Positions 32,288 to 40,540 of a stretch of DNA of 51,950 nt are shown here, piece by piece. A program made the position numbers and the translations under genes. Below the pieces are notes generated by a model. It was not told where the DNA came from, did no database searches, and was given only the letters and a program-made list of their open reading frames with translations. Position 1 is the stretch's first letter; each line of letters opens with the position of its first letter. The stretch comes from Acidobacteriaceae bacterium (lineage in GTDB: Bacteria > Acidobacteriota > Terriglobia > Terriglobales > Acidobacteriaceae), in NCBI GenBank assembly GCA_027452125.1, contig DAIDGZ010000104.1, forward strand, positions 1-51,950, given 5' to 3'.

Positions 32288-32985
32288 CACGCATTCGTTT
32301 TCAGCAAAGCCTGGAAGACCTGAAGGAGAACCTGCTGGTGATGGCGGGCCTGGCCGAACAGGCCATCCAGCGGGCGATTGAAGCCTACCGGGTGCGCGAT
32401 CTCTCCATTTGCGACCTGGTGAGCCGCAGCGAGATTGCCATCAACCGGCTGGAGCGGGACATTGACCAGGCGGCGCTGGACCTGCTGGCGATGGAGCAGC
32501 CGATGGCCATCGACCTGCGCTTCATCCTGAGCGTGATCAAGATCAACGCCGACCTGGAGCGCGTGGGCGATGCGGCCAAGAGCATCAGCGACCGTGTGCG
32601 CAACATGGAACAGATGGCCGCGGTGGAGCTGCCGGTGGATATTCCCAGGATGGCGTCACTGGCTGCGGACATGGTACGCAAGAGCCTGCAGGCCTTCATC
32701 GAGGGCGATCCAGAACTGGCGCATACCGTACTGACCATGGATGATGCCGTGGACGCGATGAACCGCGCCGCGTATAAGGCGCTGACCAAGGTGATGGAAG
32801 ATCAGAGTCACGTGGCTCCGCAGGCCCTGAATGCATTGATGATCTGCCGCAGCCTGGAACGCGTGGCCGACCATGCCACGAATATTGCCGAGGACGTGAT
32901 CTTCTGGGTGCAGGGCGCGGATGTGCGGCACAGCAAGAGCATGGCTGAGGCCGCGAAGGATTCGCAGGGAACCAGGCGCGAGTAA
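32284..32985 (+). CDS. phoU: Phosphate-signalling regulator PhoU
   Basis: A 233-residue all-helical protein with two PhoU repeats. Each has the E/DxxxD metal-binding pattern: [18 protein letters not shown] in the first and [18 protein letters not shown] in the second. PhoU links the Pst transporter to the PhoR kinase and keeps pho genes off when phosphate is plentiful. The four-base ATGA overlap with pstB means translational coupling. No phoB or phoR is in the window. A strong terminator follows, so this gene ends the pst operon. Confidence 0.95.
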   Translation: MTRIRFQQSLEDLKENLLVMAGLAEQAIQRAIEAYRVRDLSICDLVSRSEIAINRLERDIDQAALDLLAMEQPMAIDLRFILSVIKINADLERVGDAAKSISDRVRNMEQMAAVELPVDIPRMASLAADMVRKSLQAFIEGDPELAHTVLTMDDAVDAMNRAAYKALTKVMEDQSHVAPQALNALMICRSLERVADHATNIAEDVIFWVQGADVRHSKSMAEAAKDSQGTRRE

Positions 32986-33011
32986 CGCGGCATTATTGAC
33001 GATCTGTTGAG

Positions 33012-33042
33012 GCACCGGGCTGAGGCCCGGTGCTATTTTGTT
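33012..33042 (+). terminator. Terminator after phoU
   Basis: GCACCGGGC and GCCCGGTGC form a perfect 9-bp stem around TGAG, followed by TATTTTGTT. It ends the pst operon. Confidence 0.85.
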
Positions 33043-33079
33043 ATGGGTGTAAATTTGGCGTGTTTCAAGGTGGCTGACG

Positions 33080-35908
33080 ATGTTGAAGAGACTTGTTACG
33101 CTTGCGGCATTGTTGCTGAGTGCGGGCCTTCTGTCTGCCCAGCGGATCAATCTTCCTTCCAGCAAAGAGTTGATTGAGCCGGTGCCGGGACACCCGCAGC
33201 GGCTGAATAGCCTGCCGGTTTCGATGGCGGTGTCGCCCGATGGACGCTACGTAGTGACGGTGAATGCGGGCTATGGAACCTTCGAGTCCAACTACGACCA
33301 GTCGCTCGCCGTGCTGGATACGCAGACGCTCAAGGTGGAAGATTTTCCAGACAAGCGGACCGAGGCGCGGGCTTCCAAGCAGACGCTCTATTCGGGGCTA
33401 GCCTTCAGCGGCGAAGGCCAACATCTCTACGCCAGCATGGGATCGTTGGCAGACCCGGAAGGTCACGTCTCCGGCGATACCGGCAGCGGAATTATTGTGT
33501 ACGGATTTGCCGCCGGCAAGATCACGCCGGAGCGGTTTATCCATCTGCCGCTGGTGCAGCTTGCTCCGGGGCATCACTCGAACTTGCTGACGGGAGCAGC
33601 AGGCAGCCAGGCGGTGCCGTTTCCGGCTGCGATCACGACAGTAGAGACAGCGAGCGGAGAGAGGCTGCTGGTCGCGGGCAACTGGTCAGACGATGTGTGG
33701 CTCATCGATCCCGCAAGCGGGAAGATCGAGAGGCGTTTCGATCTGGCGGAGAGCAACACTGTGCCCTCGACGTATCCGATCTCCCTGATTGTGTCGCGGG
33801 ACGGCAAGCGGGCCTTTGTGGCGCTATGGAATGCCTCAGAGATCGCCGAACTCGATCTGGTGAAGGGGACCGTGGAGGGCAAGCTTGCGCTGCTGAAGCC
33901 GCGGAGCGACGTGGCCCCCGGTACGCATCCCTGCGCCTTTCAGTTTTCGCCGGACGAGAAGACGCTGTACGTGGCGCTATCGAATCGCGATGCCGTAGCC
34001 GCGGTGAATGTGAGCGGCACACAGCTTGCGGTGAAGGGCTACTTTGATACGCGGCTGCCCGGACAGAGCTACTTTGGCGCGGAGCCGGTGGCGCTGGCCA
34101 TGAATGCGAGCGGCAGCAGACTGTATGTGGCCAACCTGGGCAGCGACGCGGTGGCCGTGATGGACACCCGCAAACTGACGGCGCATGCGGAGAAGCAGGG
34201 CATGGTGGAGCCGATCGGATTTATCCCCACCGAGTGGATGCCGATCTCGATGGCGTCCATCGCCTCGAAGACGGGCGGCATGCTCTACGTAGCGACAGAC
34301 AAGGGCAAGGGCACGGGGCCGAACAACTTTGCCCAGCGCGTGGTGCAGGCCGAAACCCATGCACGGCGCGGGGCCACAACCTATATCGGCACGCTGCTCT
34401 ATGGGTCACTGGCGGTGATCTCCGAGCAGCAGATTGCAACGCATCTGACGGAGTGGACCGCCTCCGTGCTGGACTCAAATCGGATGAAGGCCGGGCAGGC
34501 GAAGATTCGGTTTGCCGATGGCCGGTCGGACCCGATCAGGCACGTGATTTACATCATCAAGGAAAATCGCACGTACGATCAGATCCTCGGCGATCTGCAG
34601 AAGGATGGAAAGCCGGTTGGTAATGGCGATCCGGACCTGAGCATGTACGGGGCTGCGATTACACCGAACGAGCACCGGCTGGCGCTGCAGTTTGGCGTGC
34701 TGGACAACTTCTTTGACTCCGGCGAGGTGTCGGGCGATGGGCACGTGTGGTCCAACGCCGCCATTGGCACGGACTACCTGGAGAAGACCTGGCAGCAGAA
34801 CTATCGCGGCGGTCAGCGGACCTATGACTACGAAGGCGTGGTGGCAGAGGGCTATCCGCTGCTGCAGAAGATTCCCGATGTGAATGAGCCGGCGAGCGGC
34901 TATCTGTGGGGCGATCTGGCGCGGCACGGCAAGAGCTACTACCACTTTGGCGAGTTCATCGCTTCCACTTTCTGCGGGGCGAAGGCGACTTCGAATCCGC
35001 AACTGGGGCCAATGCTCGAAGGGCCGCAGTGCGCGCGCAAGGCGATTGAGCCGGGTCAGCCGATTCCCGCGGACTGGGGCGGCGGCGTGAACAAGTGGCC
35101 ATGGGCGATTCCGCTGCTGGCCGGGAACACGCCAACCAAGCCGGAACTGGTGGGGCACTTTGCAGCCGAGTCGCCGGACTTTAACCTGATGATCCCGGAC
35201 CAGATTCGCATCAACGTGATCGAGCGGCATTTGAAGCAGTGGATCGCGGACAAGAACAACGGCAATGATACGATGCCGGCGTTCATCACGGTTCGACTGG
35301 GCAACGATCATACGGCGGGGACGCGGCCGGGCGGGCCAACGCCGCAGGCCTCGGTTGCGGACAACGATCTGGCGCTGGGCAGGCTGGTGGACGATATCTC
35401 GCACTCGCCCTTCTGGAGCGACACGGCAATCTGTGTTTTGGAGGACGACGCACAGAACGGTGGCGACCACGTGGATGCGCATCGCAGCATCGCGCTGGTG
35501 ATCAGCAAGTATGCGCCGCACGGGAAAGATGGGATGCCGTTTGTGGACAGCCACTTCTATTCCACGGTGAGCATGGTCCGGACGATGGAGGAACTGCTGG
35601 GGCTGCCGCCGATGAACAACAACGACGCATTCTCCTCGGTCATCGCATCGCTGTTCACTGGGCCGGGAGACCAGCCGGCGTACGACGCGGACACTATGAA
35701 CCGCGAGAATGGGCTGATTTATACGGCGAACCAGGCAACGGCGGTGGGCGCGAAGGAGAGCATGAAGATGGACTTCACGCATGAGGACCGTGCCGACGCG
35801 CGCAAGCTGAACGTGATTCTGTGGAAGCAGGCGATGGGGAACAAGCCGGTGCCGGCGATGCTCCTGGCCAAGCCGAAGCCGGCGCACAAGAACGATGACG
35901 ACGACTAG
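33080..35908 (+). CDS. YncE-like beta-propeller fused to a phosphoesterase
   Basis: A 942-residue secreted protein. A signal peptide (residues 1-20) precedes a seven-bladed beta-propeller of the YncE/40-residue YVTN type (about 45-430; PDGRYVVTVNAGYG, FSPDEKTLYVALSNRDAVAA in outline, SGSRLYVANLGSDAVAV). From about residue 487 a phosphoesterase domain of the acid-phosphatase/phospholipase C type begins with HVIYIIKENRTYDQILGDL, carrying the ENR-[ST]-[FY]-D nucleophile motif. VLEDDAQNGGDHVDAHRS holds the C-terminal metal ligands. The architecture is common in Acidobacteriota. It follows the pst operon, so a role in releasing phosphate from organic esters is plausible. It has its own ribosome site (AAGGTGG). 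Confidence 0.88.
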   Translation: MLKRLVTLAALLLSAGLLSAQRINLPSSKELIEPVPGHPQRLNSLPVSMAVSPDGRYVVTVNAGYGTFESNYDQSLAVLDTQTLKVEDFPDKRTEARASKQTLYSGLAFSGEGQHLYASMGSLADPEGHVSGDTGSGIIVYGFAAGKITPERFIHLPLVQLAPGHHSNLLTGAAGSQAVPFPAAITTVETASGERLLVAGNWSDDVWLIDPASGKIERRFDLAESNTVPSTYPISLIVSRDGKRAFVALWNASEIAELDLVKGTVEGKLALLKPRSDVAPGTHPCAFQFSPDEKTLYVALSNRDAVAAVNVSGTQLAVKGYFDTRLPGQSYFGAEPVALAMNASGSRLYVANLGSDAVAVMDTRKLTAHAEKQGMVEPIGFIPTEWMPISMASIASKTGGMLYVATDKGKGTGPNNFAQRVVQAETHARRGATTYIGTLLYGSLAVISEQQIATHLTEWTASVLDSNRMKAGQAKIRFADGRSDPIRHVIYIIKENRTYDQILGDLQKDGKPVGNGDPDLSMYGAAITPNEHRLALQFGVLDNFFDSGEVSGDGHVWSNAAIGTDYLEKTWQQNYRGGQRTYDYEGVVAEGYPLLQKIPDVNEPASGYLWGDLARHGKSYYHFGEFIASTFCGAKATSNPQLGPMLEGPQCARKAIEPGQPIPADWGGGVNKWPWAIPLLAGNTPTKPELVGHFAAESPDFNLMIPDQIRINVIERHLKQWIADKNNGNDTMPAFITVRLGNDHTAGTRPGGPTPQASVADNDLALGRLVDDISHSPFWSDTAICVLEDDAQNGGDHVDAHRSIALVISKYAPHGKDGMPFVDSHFYSTVSMVRTMEELLGLPPMNNNDAFSSVIASLFTGPGDQPAYDADTMNRENGLIYTANQATAVGAKESMKMDFTHEDRADARKLNVILWKQAMGNKPVPAMLLAKPKPAHKNDDDD

Positions 35909-36020
35909 AACGGTGCGTCAATGCATGTGGGATAGTTCAATAGATAGATGATGTCAATGTGTGAGTCAGGGTGCTAAGATGGCAGGCGAATCGCGTGAAG
36001 TTTGCCTAGAGGAGCCTGCC

Positions 36021-37529
36021 ATGCGTAAGTCTGCTGCAAAGCTGGGAGTGCCAGCCGCTGCCTGCCTGTTTTATGCCTTTGTCCTGTGCCTGTTTTCAGG
36101 GAATGCACTGCATGCACAGAAGCCGCTGAAGCTGACGGTTCATTGGGACAAGGTGACGGAAGTTTCAAAGACCACGCCGACGCTGCAGGTGGTGGTGAAT
36201 GCGCCTTTGCGTCCGGGGCAAGCGCTGGGCGCGGCCGCGTACAAGGCGCTCAAACAACTAGGCGCGGACGATGTGCGCTATGTGCCGTGGAAGCCCTATC
36301 CGCGGCTGGTGGTGGCTGAACTGGAGCCGCCGACGCCGCAGAAGACCTCGTGGGACTTCAGCCTGATTGATCCGATGACAAAGGAGTTCTTTGCCGCGAC
36401 GGAGGGACATCCGACGGTGATGAACTTTTCGACGATTCCGGCATGGCTATTCAAGACAGACAAGCCGGTGACCTATCCCGCCGATCCCAACCAGGTCGAC
36501 TGGCACTACACGCAGGGCACAGATCTGCGCGACCCCAGCGGCAAAGAACTGGGCGACTACTTTGCGCGGCTGGTGAGCTGGTATGTGGATGGCGGTTTTA
36601 CCGATGAGAATGGCGCGCGGCACGAGTCCGGCTATCACTACAAGATTCCCATCTGGGAAGTGCTCAACGAGGTGGACTTTGAGCACAACATGACGCCGCA
36701 GGTGTATACCGAGCGCTATGACGCGATTGTGAGCGCGATTCAGAAGGTGTCGCCTGAGACAAAGTACATGGGACTTGCCGTGGCGAAGCCGGGCCTGAAT
36801 CCAGAGTGGTTTGAGTATTTTCTGAATCATGCCAACCACAAGCCAGGCATCCCGCTGGACTACATCTCCTATCACTTTTATGCCAACACAACGCCGGACG
36901 AGGGCGTGGACAACTGGCAGTACACGTTCTTCGATCAGGCGGACGGTTTTCTGAATACAGTGCGCTACGCCGAGGCGATCCGCAAGCGGCTCTCGCCTGA
37001 AACCAAGGTGGATCTGAATGAGTTGGGCGTGATTCTGCCAACCGATAACCGGGCTGGCGACGATATTCCGCCGCCCCATGCGTACTGGAACCTGTGCGGG
37101 TCGCTGTACGCGTATCTCTACATCGAGCTGTCGCGCCTGCAGATTGATATTGCGGGCATGTCGCAACTGGTGGGGTATCCGACGCAGTATCCCAGTGTGA
37201 GCATGATGGACTGGACGCAGAACAAGCCCAACGCGCGCTACTGGACACTGAAGCTGATCAAGGATGCGCTTCACCCCGGCGACAAGATGGTGGAGACGGA
37301 GATCATGTCGCGCGATGTGGCGGCACAGGCCTTTGAGACGCCGATGGGGCGGAAACTGTTGCTGGCCAACAAGCGCGATCGCACCATCGATGTGCAGCTG
37401 GCGGATGCAGACAAGGCTGCCGCGCTGGTGGTGGACGAGACAACCGGCGACGAACCGGCGCGAAGAGTGACTCCCGCAAATGGCAAGATTACCCTGGGAC
37501 CGTTTGCGGTTGCCGTGGTGAGCTGGTAA
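36021..37529 (+). CDS. Secreted GH39-like glycoside hydrolase
   Basis: A 502-residue protein with a signal peptide (to about residue 33, ending ALHAQ). A TIM-barrel catalytic region of the GH39/clan GH-A kind spans about 40-400. The acid/base candidate is Glu217 in WEVLNEVDFE (the NE pair of clan GH-A) and the nucleophile candidate is Glu334 in DLNELGV. A C-terminal beta-domain follows (VAAQAFETPMGRKLLLANK). Substrate may be xyloside, iduronide or another plant glycan. GAGGAG sits seven bases before ATG 36021, which I prefer over ATG 35961. The isomerase gene begins six bases after its stop, so the two are one operon. Confidence 0.68.
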   Translation: MRKSAAKLGVPAAACLFYAFVLCLFSGNALHAQKPLKLTVHWDKVTEVSKTTPTLQVVVNAPLRPGQALGAAAYKALKQLGADDVRYVPWKPYPRLVVAELEPPTPQKTSWDFSLIDPMTKEFFAATEGHPTVMNFSTIPAWLFKTDKPVTYPADPNQVDWHYTQGTDLRDPSGKELGDYFARLVSWYVDGGFTDENGARHESGYHYKIPIWEVLNEVDFEHNMTPQVYTERYDAIVSAIQKVSPETKYMGLAVAKPGLNPEWFEYFLNHANHKPGIPLDYISYHFYANTTPDEGVDNWQYTFFDQADGFLNTVRYAEAIRKRLSPETKVDLNELGVILPTDNRAGDDIPPPHAYWNLCGSLYAYLYIELSRLQIDIAGMSQLVGYPTQYPSVSMMDWTQNKPNARYWTLKLIKDALHPGDKMVETEIMSRDVAAQAFETPMGRKLLLANKRDRTIDVQLADADKAAALVVDETTGDEPARRVTPANGKITLGPFAVAVVSW

Positions 37530-37535
37530 GCGAGA

Positions 37536-38054
37536 ATGAATCCGATGAACAGCGAACGTGCGTTGCGAGTGGGCCTGTGCGGGATTGGCCTGGAGGCTTA
37601 CTGGAGCCAGTTTGCAGGACTGGAAGAACGGTTGAAGGGATACGTTGGGCGCGTGGCCGAGCGGCTGTCTCGTCCCGGCGTAGCCGTGGTGAACCTGGGG
37701 CTCATCGATACACCGCAGCGCTCGCGCGAGGCCGGGCACGCGTGCCGCAGGGAAGATGTCGATGTCCTCTTCCTGTATGTAACCACCTATGCGTTGTCGA
37801 ATACGGTGCTGCCGCTGGTGCAGCGCGCCGGTGTGCCGGTGATCGTGCTGAACCTGCAGCCGGAGGCGGCAATGGACTACGCCGCCTTCAACAAGCTGAC
37901 GGATCGTACGGCGATGACCGGGGATTGGCTGGCGTATTGCTCGGCGTGTCCGGTGCCGGAGATTGCCAATGTGCTGATGCGCGCGGGGATTCCGTTTCAT
38001 CAAGTGACGGGCGTGCTGGATGATGAAGCGACCTGGCGCGAGATGGAGGCGTAG
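37536..38054 (+). CDS. N-terminal fragment of the isomerase-family gene
   Basis: If the TAG is a true stop, this gives a 172-residue protein: the N-terminal alpha/beta domain only (GLCGIGLEAYWSQF at the start, VLNLQPEAAMDY and MTGDWLAYCSACPVPEIANV further on). It lacks the metal and sugar ligands of the second half, so alone it should be inactive. The start ATG follows the GH39 stop by six bases. Confidence 0.55.
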   Translation: MNPMNSERALRVGLCGIGLEAYWSQFAGLEERLKGYVGRVAERLSRPGVAVVNLGLIDTPQRSREAGHACRREDVDVLFLYVTTYALSNTVLPLVQRAGVPVIVLNLQPEAAMDYAAFNKLTDRTAMTGDWLAYCSACPVPEIANVLMRAGIPFHQVTGVLDDEATWREMEA

Positions 38055-38069
38055 CTGGCAGCAGCGCAG

Positions 38070-38975
38070 GTGCGCGCGGCGATGGCGGCCACGCGGCTGG
38101 GGCTGATGGGCCACTATTACAGCGGCATGCTCGACATCATGACCGACGTGACGCAGGTTTCCATTGCGTTTGGCACGCATGCAGAGATTCTGGAGGTGGA
38201 CGAGCTGAGCGCGCTTTGCGCCGCGGTGAGCGCGGAGGAGGTTGCGCGGCGCGTAGCCGAGTTCAACGATGCGTTTGACGTGCAGCAGGACTGCCCGGAA
38301 GATGAGTTGCGGCGGGCAGCGCGGACCTCGGTTGCGCTGGACGCCTTTACGGCGCGGCACGATCTGCAGGCGATGGCTTACTACTACAAGGGCTCAGGCA
38401 ATGCGGCGAATGAGGACACGATGAGCTCGATCATCCTGGGCACCTCGCTGCTGACAGCGCGGCATATCCCGGTGGCCGGCGAGTACGAGGTAAAGAACGC
38501 GATGGCGATGAAGATGATGGATGTGCTGGGCGCAGGCGGCTCGTTCACCGAGTACTACGCGATGGACCTGAAGGATGACCTGGTGCTGATGGGGCACGAT
38601 GGGCCGGGACACATTGCGATTGCCGAAGGCAAGACCAAAGTGCGCCCGCTGAAGGTGTATCACGGCAAGGTGGGACGCGGCCTCTCCGTGGAGATGAGCG
38701 TGAAGTATGGGCCGGTGACGCTGCTCTCCGTGGTGGAGGATGCGGAGCGGCGTTTCAAACTGGTGGCGGCGGAAGGGGAGTGCGTCGCAGGGCCGATCCT
38801 GGAGATTGGAAACACCAACAGCCGGTACAGGTTTTCACTGGGAGCGCGCGGATTTGTGGAGGCGTGGAATGCGCAGGGCCCCGCGCATCACTGCGCCGTG
38901 GGCGTGGGTCATGTGGCGGAGACGCTGAAGAAGACCGCAGCGCTGATGGGGCTGGGCTATTGCCGGGTATGCTGA
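38070..38975 (+). CDS. C-terminal fragment of the isomerase-family gene
   Basis: In the same frame after the TAG, the first ATG at 38070 would give a 301-residue protein with the central and C-terminal domains. No Shine-Dalgarno sequence is evident before it, so separate translation would need reinitiation close to the upstream stop. It retains CPEDELRRAARTSVAL, YYYKGSGNAANEDT, and GLSVEMSVKYGPVTLLSV. Confidence 0.5.
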   Translation: MRAAMAATRLGLMGHYYSGMLDIMTDVTQVSIAFGTHAEILEVDELSALCAAVSAEEVARRVAEFNDAFDVQQDCPEDELRRAARTSVALDAFTARHDLQAMAYYYKGSGNAANEDTMSSIILGTSLLTARHIPVAGEYEVKNAMAMKMMDVLGAGGSFTEYYAMDLKDDLVLMGHDGPGHIAIAEGKTKVRPLKVYHGKVGRGLSVEMSVKYGPVTLLSVVEDAERRFKLVAAEGECVAGPILEIGNTNSRYRFSLGARGFVEAWNAQGPAHHCAVGVGHVAETLKKTAALMGLGYCRVC

Positions 38976-39012
38976 GAGCGGAAATGAAATTTTGATCGCG
39001 CAGCAAATAAAA

Positions 39013-39044
39013 AATCCCGAGACTCAGCACAGAGTCTCGGGATT
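39013..39044. terminator. Bidirectional terminator
   Basis: AATCCCGAGACTC and GAGTCTCGGGATT form a perfect 13-bp stem around AGCACA, with an A-run before and T-rich bases after. It separates the isomerase gene (plus) from gltD (minus). Confidence 0.85.
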
Positions 39045-39058
39045 CTTCTGTATGGGGC

Positions 39059-40540
39059 TTAGACGGTTGCGTGATGCGCTTCCGCGGTCTCCGCCTCTTT
39101 TGAGGCCAGATACTTGTCCACGGCCTCGGCGGCCTTGCGGCCCTCGCTGATGGCCCAGACGACCAGCGACTGGCCACGGCGCATATCGCCCGCGGCGAAG
39201 ACGCCTTCGACCGAGGTCATGAAGTCCCGGGTCACCACGTTGCCGCGCTGATCCAGATCGAGGCCGAGCTGCTCGATCATGCCGTTCCGCACCGGACCGA
39301 GGAAGCCCATCGCCAGCAGAACCAGATCGACATCGAGGTTGAACTCTCCGCCCTCAACCGGCTCGAACTTGGGCGGGGGACCCACGCGGGTGGCGCGCAG
39401 CTGCTTGACGTTGCCGTTCTCGTCGCCGACAAACTCGATGCTGTTGATGCTCCAGTCGCGGACGAAGTTGGGGCCGAGGACAGTGCCTTCCTCGTGCGAG
39501 CTTTCCGTTCGCAGTTGCAGCGGCCACAGAGGCCACGGCGTGGAAGCCGCGCGCTGCTCGGGAGGCTTGGGCATGATCTCGAACTGATGCACGCTCTTGG
39601 CGCCCTGACGAAGGCTGGTGCCCAGGCAGTCCGCGCCGGTGTCGCCGCCGCCGATGATGACGACGCGCTTGCCGGTGGCGAGGATTGGCGCAGGAGCGCC
39701 CATGGATTGCAGCAGCTTCTCTTCCGTGTCGCCCTCGTTGCGGCGATTCTGCTGGGGCAGGAACTCCATGGCGAAGTGGATGCCCTTGAGCTCGCGGCCG
39801 GGGATGTTGAGGTTGCGGGGCTGCTCGGAGCCGCCGCAGAGCAGGATGGCGTCGTACTCTTCGCGGAGCGACTCAACGGAGACGTTGACGCCGACGTGTG
39901 CGTTGGTGATGAAGCGGATGCCCTCGTCCTTCATCTGCTGGATGCGGCGATCGATGACGTGCTTTTCCAGCTTGAAGTTGGGAATGCCGTAACGGAGCAG
40001 GCCACCGATGCGGTCGTTCTTCTCGTAGACGGTGACGGAGTGGCCGGCGCGGCGCAACTGCTGCGCGGCAGCCAGGCCGGAGGGACCGCTGCCGATGACG
40101 GCAACCAGCTTGCCGGTTGCGTTCTCCGGCGGCTCGGGATGAGTCCAGCCCTCTTCCCAGGCGCGCTCTACGATGGAGCGCTCAATCAACTTGATGGAGA
40201 CAGGCGGCTGATTGATGCCGAGCACGCAGGCGGCCTCGCAGGGGGCAGGGCAGATGCGGCCGGTGAACTCGGGGAAGTTGTTGGTGGCGTGCAGGCGGCG
40301 GATCGCAGCCTCCCAGCGGCCGTTGTACACAAGGTCATTCCAGTCGGGAATGATGTTGTTCACCGGGCAGCCGTTGTGGCAGAAGGGCACGCCGCAGTCC
40401 ATGCAGCGTGCGCCCTGCTCGCGCTGCTTTTCTTCCGGGAACGGCTCGTAGATCTCCTGCCAGTCGTGGAGGCGATCCTCGGGATCGCGGCGTGTGGGCT
40501 GCTCGCGTTTGATTTCGAGAAATCCTGTGACCTTACCCAT
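39059..40540 (-). CDS. gltD: Glutamate synthase small subunit
   Basis: A 493-residue NADPH-oxidising flavoprotein that passes electrons to GltB. The N-terminal iron-sulfur region has [19 protein letters not shown] and [12 protein letters not shown]. The FAD fold follows ([19 protein letters not shown]) and then the NADPH site ([16 protein letters not shown]). [19 protein letters not shown] is the C-terminal FAD segment. GAGGTGC precedes ATG 40540. The start overlaps the end of gltB by eight bases, so the subunits are translated together from one mRNA in the order gltB-gltD. Confidence 0.96.
   Translation of the reverse strand: MGKVTGFLEIKREQPTRRDPEDRLHDWQEIYEPFPEEKQREQGARCMDCGVPFCHNGCPVNNIIPDWNDLVYNGRWEAAIRRLHATNNFPEFTGRICPAPCEAACVLGINQPPVSIKLIERSIVERAWEEGWTHPEPPENATGKLVAVIGSGPSGLAAAQQLRRAGHSVTVYEKNDRIGGLLRYGIPNFKLEKHVIDRRIQQMKDEGIRFITNAHVGVNVSVESLREEYDAILLCGGSEQPRNLNIPGRELKGIHFAMEFLPQQNRRNEGDTEEKLLQSMGAPAPILATGKRVVIIGGGDTGADCLGTSLRQGAKSVHQFEIMPKPPEQRAASTPWPLWPLQLRTESSHEEGTVLGPNFVRDWSINSIEFVGDENGNVKQLRATRVGPPPKFEPVEGGEFNLDVDLVLLAMGFLGPVRNGMIEQLGLDLDQRGNVVTRDFMTSVEGVFAAGDMRRGQSLVVWAISEGRKAAEAVDKYLASKEAETAEAHHATV

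Larger units (their letters stand above)
37536..38975 (+). pseudogene. L-fucose/L-arabinose isomerase-family gene with one in-frame TAG
   Basis: One continuous reading frame of 480 codons carries a protein of the L-fucose/L-arabinose isomerase superfamily, interrupted only by a TAG at 38052-38054. Reading through it gives about 479 residues, the usual family length. The sequence around it is WREMEA-stop-LAAAQVRAA; in relatives a Trp is common near this point, and TGG to TAG is a single base change. The half before the stop has the N-terminal Rossmann-like part (VDVLFLYVTTYALSNT). The half after has the sugar-binding core (RLGLMGHYYSGMLDIMTDV, ANEDTMSSIILGT, GHDGPGHIAIAEGK). No frameshift or decay is seen elsewhere. 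It may be a recent pseudogene, a sequencing error, or a gene read through. It is co-transcribed with the GH39-like gene. Confidence 0.8.

Noticed and set aside
38052-38054. TAG read as pyrrolysine
   Set aside because: Pyrrolysine use needs a dedicated tRNA and synthetase, which are rare and not seen here, and this protein family does not contain the residue. Nonsense mutation or simple readthrough is more likely.
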